Assembly: GCA_900446925.1 (NCBI GenBank)
Contig: UAVY01000007.1
Span: 124,001 to 188,000 of the forward strand
Reading direction: 5' to 3'
Source of the DNA: Citrobacter koseri
GTDB taxonomy: Bacteria > Pseudomonadota > Gammaproteobacteria > Enterobacterales > Enterobacteriaceae
DNA length: 64,000 nt
Shown here in pieces: positions 41,702 to 64,000 of the stretch (its first letter is position 1; each line of letters begins with the position of its first letter). The notes below the pieces were generated by a model that was not told where the DNA came from, did not search any database, and saw only the letters and a program-made list of their open reading frames with translations. The translations under genes and the position numbers were made by a program.

Positions 41702-41728
41702 AAAAAAGCGGGAATATCCCGCTTTTTT
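41702..41728. terminator. Bidirectional terminator between slyD and slyX
   Basis: A6, stem AGCGGGA/TCCCGCT, T7. It serves both convergent genes. Confidence 0.9.
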
Positions 41729-41734
41729 TACGTC

Positions 41735-41953
41735 TCAATAATGCGGTGGCGGCGTCTCTTCGGCCTGCGAGGCGATATTCGACGGTTGGCTGGCTTTAAG
41801 CTTCTCCGTCAGCAGGCGCAGATGATCGCGTAGTTTCGCCATCTCCATCTCGTGCGCGGTCACCGTTACGTTGAGTTCTTCAATGGTGATCTCCTGAAAC
41901 GCCAGACGGCTCTCCAGTTCAGCCAGGCGAGCTTCCATCGTTATATCTTGCAT
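41735..41953 (-). CDS. slyX: SlyX, short coiled-coil protein
   Basis: 72 residues, mostly one amphipathic coiled coil ([20 protein letters not shown]), with a Pro/His end (EETPPPHY). It matches E. coli SlyX, function unknown. AGAGAGG lies upstream of the start. Convergent with slyD. Confidence 0.94.
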   Translation of the reverse strand: MQDITMEARLAELESRLAFQEITIEELNVTVTAHEMEMAKLRDHLRLLTEKLKASQPSNIASQAEETPPPHY

Positions 41954-42045
41954 GATTCACCTCTCTTGTTGTCTCCGGCACTTCTTGGGTAGCGGCGGAT
42001 TCTACTGAACTTTATCGGATTACACAGCACTCATTCGCCCTCTAC

Positions 42046-42074
42046 GAAACTAATTTAAACAAAAAGAGTCTGAA
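42046..42074 (+). promoter_or_regulatory. Possible sigma-E promoter of fkpA
   Basis: GAAACT followed about 16 bases later by GTCTGA resembles the sigma-E consensus (GAACTT, TCTGA). E. coli fkpA is a sigma-E gene. It lies about 110 bases upstream of the start codon. Confidence 0.55.
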
Positions 42075-42185
42075 AAGGGGTGATAATAGGGCGTGTCCGT
42101 ATGTTGATTTGTTCTACAACGTTTTATAGTACGCTTCTCATGTAAGTTAACCCTGGGGTGAGATGCCCCGGCCCTGGAGATATGG

Positions 42186-43004
42186 ATGAAATCACTGTTT
42201 AAAGTAACGCTGCTGGCGACCACGATGGCCGTTGCTCTGCATGCACCGCTCACTTTCGCTGCGGACGCCGCGAAACCAGCTGCAACTGCTGACAGCAAAG
42301 CCGCGTTCAAGAATGACGACCAGAAATCTGCTTATGCGCTGGGCGCTTCGCTGGGTCGTTACATGGAAAACTCCCTGAAGGAACAAGAAAAACTGGGGAT
42401 CAAACTGGATAAAGATCAGCTGATCGCGGGTGTCCAGGATGCATTTGCAGACAAGAGCAAACTGTCTGACCAGGAAATCGAGCAGACCTTGCAGGCATTT
42501 GAAGCGCGCGTGAAGACCTCCGCTCAGGCGAAGATGGAAAAAGACGCCGCTGACAACGAAACGAAAGGTAAAGCGTTCCGCGAGAAATTTGCTAAAGAGA
42601 AAGGGGCGAAAACCTCTTCAACAGGTCTGGTTTATAAAGTAGAGAAAGCCGGTACTGGCGAAGCGCCAAAAGACAGCGACACCGTTGTGGTTAACTACAA
42701 AGGTACGCTGATCGACGGTAAAGAGTTCGATAACTCCTACACCCGTGGCGAACCGCTCTCTTTCCGTCTGGACGGCGTGATCCCGGGCTGGACTGAAGGC
42801 CTGAAGAACATTAAGAAAGGCGGTAAGATCCAGATGGTTATCCCACCGGATCTGGCCTACGGTAAAACGGGCGTTCCGGGTATTCCGGCTAACTCCACGC
42901 TGGTATTCGATGTAGAGCTGCTGGACATCAAACCGGCGCCGAAAGCCGATGCGAAACCAGACGCGGCGGCCGACGCCAAATCGGCAGATGCTGCTAAAAA
43001 ATAA
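42186..43004 (+). CDS. fkpA: FkpA, periplasmic FKBP isomerase and chaperone
   Basis: 272 residues. Signal peptide: VTLLATTMAVALHAPLTFA before ADAAKP. The N-terminal helical dimerisation domain (about 30-140) is followed by the FKBP domain (VVVNYKGTLIDGKEFDNSY, VIPGWTEGLKNIKKGGKIQM, YGKTGVPGIPANSTLVFDVE). An Ala/Lys/Asp-rich tail ends the protein. It assists folding of envelope proteins under stress. Confidence 0.96.
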   Translation: MKSLFKVTLLATTMAVALHAPLTFAADAAKPAATADSKAAFKNDDQKSAYALGASLGRYMENSLKEQEKLGIKLDKDQLIAGVQDAFADKSKLSDQEIEQTLQAFEARVKTSAQAKMEKDAADNETKGKAFREKFAKEKGAKTSSTGLVYKVEKAGTGEAPKDSDTVVVNYKGTLIDGKEFDNSYTRGEPLSFRLDGVIPGWTEGLKNIKKGGKIQMVIPPDLAYGKTGVPGIPANSTLVFDVELLDIKPAPKADAKPDAAADAKSADAAKK

Positions 43005-43013
43005 AAACTGAGA

Positions 43014-43043
43014 ACCGCCGCCTGTCATGGCGGCGGTTTTTTT
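43014..43043 (+). terminator. fkpA terminator
   Basis: Stem CCGCCGCC/GGCGGCGG with a short loop, then T7, directly after fkpA. Confidence 0.88.
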
Positions 43044-43170
43044 ATTGCAGGCCGGATATAATTAATACTGGAAAGCGGAACCCCCGCTGTATTAATTTAA
43101 TCATCCGCGTAAATAATGAGCCTGCCCTGAAAACATAACGACAGGCTCCTGAAAAGGAGTGTTTTTTTTC

Positions 43171-44278
<1,108 letters not shown>

Positions 44279-44279
<1 letters not shown>

Positions 44280-44638
44280 TGAAACGTATTGCTTTTGTAT
44301 TTTCCACCACGCCGCACGGCAGCGCGTCGGGCCGCGAAGGACTGGATGCGTTACTGGCGACATCGGCGCTGACGGAAGAGATTGGCGTCTTTTTTATCGG
44401 CGATGGCGTTTTTCAGATTCTTTCGGGACAAACGCCTGACGTCGTGCTGGCGCGGGATTACATCGCCACCTTCAAACTGCTGGGGCTGTACGATATCGAG
44501 CAATGCTGGCTGTGCGCCGCTTCGTTGCGTGAGCGCGGTCTGGAGACGGGGGCGAGTTTCATCGTGGATGCGACGCCGCTTGAACCTGAAGCGTTGCGCG
44601 GTGAACTGGACAATTATGATGTTATCCTGAGGTTCTGA
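44279..44638 (+). CDS. tusC: TusC, sulfur relay subunit
   Basis: 119 residues ([20 protein letters not shown] at the start), DsrF-like structural subunit of the TusBCD hexamer. It uses the ATG that overlaps the tusD stop; the TTG three bases upstream is not needed. Confidence 0.95.
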
Positions 44639-44639
44639 C

Positions 44640-44933
44640 GTGACTATCCTGCATACATTACATCGTTCCGCATGGCTCAGTGACGTTTCCGCGCTTCTTC
44701 GCGTGTGCAAAGAAGGCGATGCGCTTTTATTGCTACAGGATGGCGTTACGGCGGCCATCGAAGGTAGCCGTTTCCTTGAAAGTTTGCGTAACGCCCCCAT
44801 AACGGTTTACGCACTGAAAGAAGATATCGATGCTCGCGGTTTGAGCGGTCAAATTTCAGACAGTGTCGTCAGGGTTGACTATACTGACTTCGTCAGACTT
44901 GCGGTTAAGCATCCCAGCCAGATGGCCTGGTGA
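44640..44933 (+). CDS. tusB: TusB, sulfur relay subunit
   Basis: 97 residues from a GTG start one base after the tusC stop ([12 protein letters not shown]). DsrH-like subunit of TusBCD, ending [13 protein letters not shown] as in E. coli. E. coli is annotated two residues shorter. Confidence 0.93.
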   Translation: MTILHTLHRSAWLSDVSALLRVCKEGDALLLLQDGVTAAIEGSRFLESLRNAPITVYALKEDIDARGLSGQISDSVVRVDYTDFVRLAVKHPSQMAW

Positions 44934-44955
44934 TTGTGGGATCGTTGTATATTTC

Positions 44956-45434
<479 letters not shown>

Positions 45435-45515
45435 TGGTTCTCCGTTAAGTAAGGCCAAACGTTTTAACTTAAATGTCAAACTAAACTCGTAGAGTTTTGG
45501 ACAATCCTGAATTAA

Positions 45516-46001
<486 letters not shown>

Positions 46002-46065
46002 TCCCTTCGGAATTTTAGTCACCAGGCGGGCGCTTCCAGCAAGCAGCCCGCTTTGGGCTACTTAA

Positions 46066-48213
<2,148 letters not shown>

Positions 48214-48226
48214 TCCACAGGATTAA

Positions 48227-49468
<1,242 letters not shown>

Positions 49469-49493
49469 TTATTTAATAGTTAGTTCTGCACTT

Positions 49494-49520
49494 AAAAAGG
49501 GCGCTTCGGCGCCCTTTTTG
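49494..49520 (+). terminator. str operon terminator
   Basis: A5, stem GGGCGC/GCGCCC with TTCG loop, T5, after tufA. Confidence 0.92.
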
Positions 49521-49613
49521 CTGTCTGTCATATCTACCTGCTATATAAAGAGTGTCATATTTAGTCGCATTTTTTATTCCTCTCCCTGCACACAAACGTA
49601 TTTGTGCTATTGT

Positions 49614-49632
49614 AATCATAACTATTCTCATT
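49614..49632 (+). promoter_or_regulatory. Fur box upstream of bfd
   Basis: AATCATAACTATTCTCATT resembles the 19-base Fur consensus in either orientation, 34 bases before the bfd start. E. coli bfd is repressed by Fur and induced by iron limitation. Confidence 0.75.
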
Positions 49633-49665
49633 TACACTTTGCGCAGAAATTGAACGGGAGCGATC

Positions 49666-49860
49666 ATGTACGTTTGTTTGTGTAATGGTGTAAGTGATAA
49701 AAAAATTCGTCAGGCTGTTCGTCAGTTTCACCCTCAATCTTTCCAACAATTACGTAAGTTTATTCCTGTTGGAAATCAATGCGGTAAGTGCGTCCGGGCG
49801 GCGCGTGAAGTGATGCAGGATGAGTTAATGCAAATGCCGGAGTTTAAAGAAATCGCCTGA
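49666..49860 (+). CDS. bfd: Bacterioferritin-associated ferredoxin Bfd
   Basis: 64 residues. [2Fe-2S] ligands Cys4, Cys6, Cys39 and Cys42 (YVCLCNG and GNQCGKC). It passes electrons to the Bfr haem to release stored iron. It lies upstream of bfr on the same strand. Confidence 0.96.
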   Translation: MYVCLCNGVSDKKIRQAVRQFHPQSFQQLRKFIPVGNQCGKCVRAAREVMQDELMQMPEFKEIA

Positions 49861-49931
49861 GTCACATTCTTTTTTTTGACATCCTTGTAGCCCCATCTAC
49901 GCTCTAAGAGTGGAAGCGGAGGGACTATAAA

Positions 49932-50408
49932 ATGAAAGGTGATGTTAAAATCATAAATTATCTCAATAAACTATTGGGAAATGAGCTTGTCGCAATCAAT
50001 CAGTACTTTCTCCATGCCCGTATGTTTAAAAACTGGGGGCTCACTCGTCTGAATGACGTCGAATACCATGAATCCATCGATGAAATGAAACACGCTGATA
50101 AATATATCGAGCGTATTTTATTTCTTGAGGGTATCCCAAACTTGCAGGATCTTGGCAAGCTGGGCATTGGTGAAGATGTCGAAGAGATGTTGCAGTCAGA
50201 TCTCCGTCTGGAACTGGAAGGAGCGAAGGATCTACGTGAAGCCATAGCCTACGCCGACAGCGTTCATGATTACGTTAGCCGGGACATGATGATTGAGATC
50301 CTGACAGATGAAGAAGGGCATATCGACTGGCTTGAGACTGAGCTGGATCTGATTGCAAAAATTGGTCTACAGAATTACCTGCAATCGCAAATTAAAGTGG
50401 ACGATTAA
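49932..50408 (+). CDS. bfr: Bacterioferritin
   Basis: 158-residue subunit of the 24-mer iron store. Ferroxidase ligands Glu18, Glu51, His54, Glu94, Glu127 and His130 and the haem ligand Met52 are all in place. Its stop overlaps the stop of the opposite-strand gene that follows. Confidence 0.97.
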   Translation: MKGDVKIINYLNKLLGNELVAINQYFLHARMFKNWGLTRLNDVEYHESIDEMKHADKYIERILFLEGIPNLQDLGKLGIGEDVEEMLQSDLRLELEGAKDLREAIAYADSVHDYVSRDMMIEILTDEEGHIDWLETELDLIAKIGLQNYLQSQIKVDD

Positions 50409-50875
50409 CTCCCCGACAGCAGTGTTTTCCAGCCAATGATAAAACCCGCAGCCGCCAGAAATGGCCCGAACGGCAGCGGGTTTTTTAATGCCCCTTTCCC
50501 GTTTATTACGTACATCGCCATCACGTTAATGCTGGCAATAAGCGCAGCCAGAAAGACCAGCAGGGGTAATGACTCCCAACGATGCCAGGCGCCAAGCGCG
50601 GCAAGAAATTTGATATCGCCGTATCCGAGCCCTTCTTTGCGATACAGCAGTCGATATCCCCAATAGAGAAAGGCGAACCCGCCGTAACCCGCAATGGCGC
50701 CCCAAAGCGCATCTGGCAAATGGTCAGGTAAACAGCACAGGTAATAAAGCAGGCCGCTCCAGAGCAGGGGACAGGTAAACCGATCGGGCAAGAGTCCTGT
50801 TCGCGCGTCATATATCCCGGATAGCGCAGATAATAAGAGGTAGATAATCAGGAAGGGGAGGTCGGGTTGCATCAT
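50405..50875 (-). CDS. Short prepilin peptidase (HopD/GspO-type, no methylase domain)
   Basis: About 156 residues, half the usual prepilin peptidase length. The two catalytic Asp motifs of this membrane aspartyl protease are visible: [11 protein letters not shown] near residue 23 and [14 protein letters not shown]. The N-terminal cytoplasmic domain with four Cys that methylates pilin is absent. It corresponds to the HopD form beside bfr in Salmonella (E. coli gspO is longer). No secretion or pilin genes are nearby, so its substrate is unclear. GAGGATGAC precedes the start. Confidence 0.85.
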   Translation of the reverse strand: MMQPDLPFLIIYLLLSALSGIYDARTGLLPDRFTCPLLWSGLLYYLCCLPDHLPDALWGAIAGYGGFAFLYWGYRLLYRKEGLGYGDIKFLAALGAWHRWESLPLLVFLAALIASINVMAMYVINGKGALKNPLPFGPFLAAAGFIIGWKTLLSGS

Positions 50876-51047
50876 GTCATCCTCATTAAACGTTGCGCTC
50901 ACCATCCGTGAAACTCATTTTCCATGCAACGGAGGAATGATGACGTTGCGCAGTGTATTCCGAAGAAAATGCGCAAAACAAAAACGGCACAATGCATGTG
51001 CGAAGTTGCTCGCATTACAGACGAAATGATTAATATCTACGCGGCAC

Positions 51048-51075
51048 TTGCGTCAGGCTGAGATTTGCGTATAAT
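51048..51075 (+). promoter_or_regulatory. S10 operon promoter
   Basis: TTGCGT, 16-base spacer, perfect TATAAT with GC-rich discriminator after it. Same as E. coli S10; start near 51082. The 376-base gap 50876-51251 otherwise holds the S10 leader and, left of the promoter, nothing I can identify. Confidence 0.88.
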
Positions 51076-51081
51076 GCGCGG

Positions 51082-51563
<482 letters not shown>

Positions 51564-51583
51564 TCAGGTCATCGAGCGATTGA

Positions 51584-53980
<2,397 letters not shown>

Positions 53981-53993
53981 TTTTAGAGGATAA

Positions 53994-54275
<282 letters not shown>

Positions 54276-54280
54276 GGTAG

Positions 54281-56209
<1,929 letters not shown>

Positions 56210-56229
56210 TACAGTACCCATTCTCAACG

Positions 56230-56263
56230 AATAAACGGCTCAGCGATGGGCCGTTTATTTTTT
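56230..56263 (+). terminator. S10 operon terminator
   Basis: Stem AATAAACGGC/GCCGTTTATT with a T6 tract (one mismatch-free arm each), between rpsQ and the spc promoter. Confidence 0.9.
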
Positions 56264-56287
56264 CTACCCATATCGTTGAAGCGGTGT

Positions 56288-56293
56288 TATAAT
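56288..56293 (+). promoter_or_regulatory. spc operon promoter -10
   Basis: TATAAT followed by a GCCGCGCCC discriminator typical of stringently controlled promoters. The -35 region 17 bases upstream (TACCCA) is poor, as in the E. coli spc promoter. Confidence 0.75.
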
Positions 56294-56360
56294 GCCGCGC
56301 CCCCGATATGGGGCTTTTTTAACGACCTGATTTTCGGGTCTCAGTAGTAGTTGACATTAG

Positions 56361-57623
<1,263 letters not shown>

Positions 57624-57637
57624 GGTAGGGTTACTGA

Positions 57638-57943
<306 letters not shown>

Positions 57944-57976
57944 TTGTCACCAATTGAATCACGGGAGTAAAGACAG

Positions 57977-59279
<1,303 letters not shown>

Positions 59280-59284
59280 GGTAG

Positions 59285-60418
<1,134 letters not shown>

Positions 60419-60425
60419 GTAGCAG

Positions 60426-61905
<1,480 letters not shown>

Positions 61906-61923
61906 TTTATTCGCATATTTTTC

Positions 61924-61952
61924 TTGCAAAGTTGGGTTGAGCTGGCTAGATT
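61924..61952 (+). promoter_or_regulatory. Alpha operon promoter
   Basis: TTGCAA, 17-base spacer, TAGATT; matches the E. coli alpha promoter layout. An inverted repeat CTGGCTA/TAGCCAG overlaps the -10. Confidence 0.7.
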
Positions 61953-61959
61953 AGCCAGC

Positions 61960-62408
<449 letters not shown>

Positions 62409-62421
62409 TCGGGGTGATTGA

Positions 62422-63468
<1,047 letters not shown>

Positions 63469-63493
63469 AGCTTAGTACCAAAGAGAGGACACA

Positions 63494-64000
63494 ATGCAGG
63501 GTTCTGTGACAGAGTTTCTAAAACCGCGCCTGGTAGATATCGAGCAATGTGAGTTCGACGCACCGCCAAGGTGACCCCTTGAGCCTTTAGAGCGTGGCTT
63601 TGCCATACTCTGGGTAACGCACTGCGCCGTATTCTGCTCTCATCGATGCCGGGTTGCGCGGTGACCGAGGTTGAGATTGATGGTGTACTACATGAGTACA
63701 GCACCAAAGAAGGCGTTCAGGAAGACATCCTGGAAATCCTGCTCAACCTGAAAGGGCTGGCGGTGAGAGTTCAGGGTAAAGATGAAGTTATTCTTACCTT
63801 GAATAAATCTGGCATTGGCCCTGTGACTGCAGCCGACATTACCCATGATGGGGATGTCGAAATCGTCAAGCCGCAGCACGTGAATCTGCCACCTGACCGG
63901 ATGAGAACGCGTCTATTAGCATGCGTATCAAAGTTCAGCGCGGTCGTGGTTATGTGCCGGCTTCTACCCGAATTCATTCGGAAGAAGATGAGCGCCCAAT
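63494..64000 (+). CDS. rpoA: RNA polymerase alpha subunit (5' part, many frame breaks)
   Basis: Start [18 protein letters not shown], recognisably RpoA; only the N-terminal domain is in the window, which is the assembly domain contacting beta and beta prime. Frames change near 63548, 63563, 63575-63578 (four C), 63601 (one G lost), 63883 and 63899. Corrected, it passes through [20 protein letters not shown] and ends within IHSEEDERP. Since alpha is essential, these are sequence errors. Confidence 0.93.

Overview
The window is a chromosomal segment from an enterobacterium of the Escherichia/Salmonella/Citrobacter group. Gene order and protein sequences follow the E. coli K-12 trpS-rpoA region almost gene for gene, and REP/BIME elements of the enteric type sit in seven intergenic gaps. 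A complete malonate decarboxylase locus and an autotransporter gene in place of the K-12 frl operon point to a malonate-utilising relative such as Citrobacter (C. koseri-like). The species call is inference only.

Layout, left to right. (1) 1-5504: the uncharacterised yhfX-yhfW-php-yhfU-yhfT-yhfS operon, then lipoprotein gene yhfL on the opposite strand. (2) 5714-11260: a large autotransporter (about 1.8 kb of codons) with a beta-helix passenger. (3) 11584-18521: siroheme and nitrite reduction (tsgA, nirB, nirD, nirC, cysG) behind a clear FNR plus NarL/NarP promoter. (4) 18802-25715: ppiA, yhfG-fic (antitoxin/AMPylase pair), pabA, argD, yhfK, crp and yhfA. (5) 25814-27985: prkB, yheU and yheT. 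(6) 28236-36331: mdcABCDEFGH plus regulator mdcR, inserted between yheT and yheS, which are neighbours in E. coli. (7) 36342-44933: yheS, kefG-kefB-yheV, slyD, slyX, fkpA, yheO and tusDCB. (8) 45060-64000: the str operon (rpsL, rpsG, fusA, tufA), bfd-bfr, a short prepilin peptidase gene, then the S10, spc and alpha ribosomal protein operons. The window ends inside rpoA.

Many genes are interrupted by single-base insertions or, less often, deletions, mostly the doubling of a base in a short homopolymer. At least 60 can be located by comparing reading frames. They occur in patches and hit genes the cell cannot lose (rpsH, rpoA, rplW), so they are best read as sequence errors, not pseudogenes. 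I give each such gene its full corrected span and call it a CDS, noting where the frame breaks.

Functionally the window joins three systems: the core translation and transcription operons; anaerobic nitrite respiration with its siroheme supply; and accessory metabolism (malonate decarboxylation, the unknown Yhf pathway). The least understood parts are the Yhf operon, the autotransporter with its unusual N-terminal region, and the duplicated nirC start/BIME unit between nirD and nirC.
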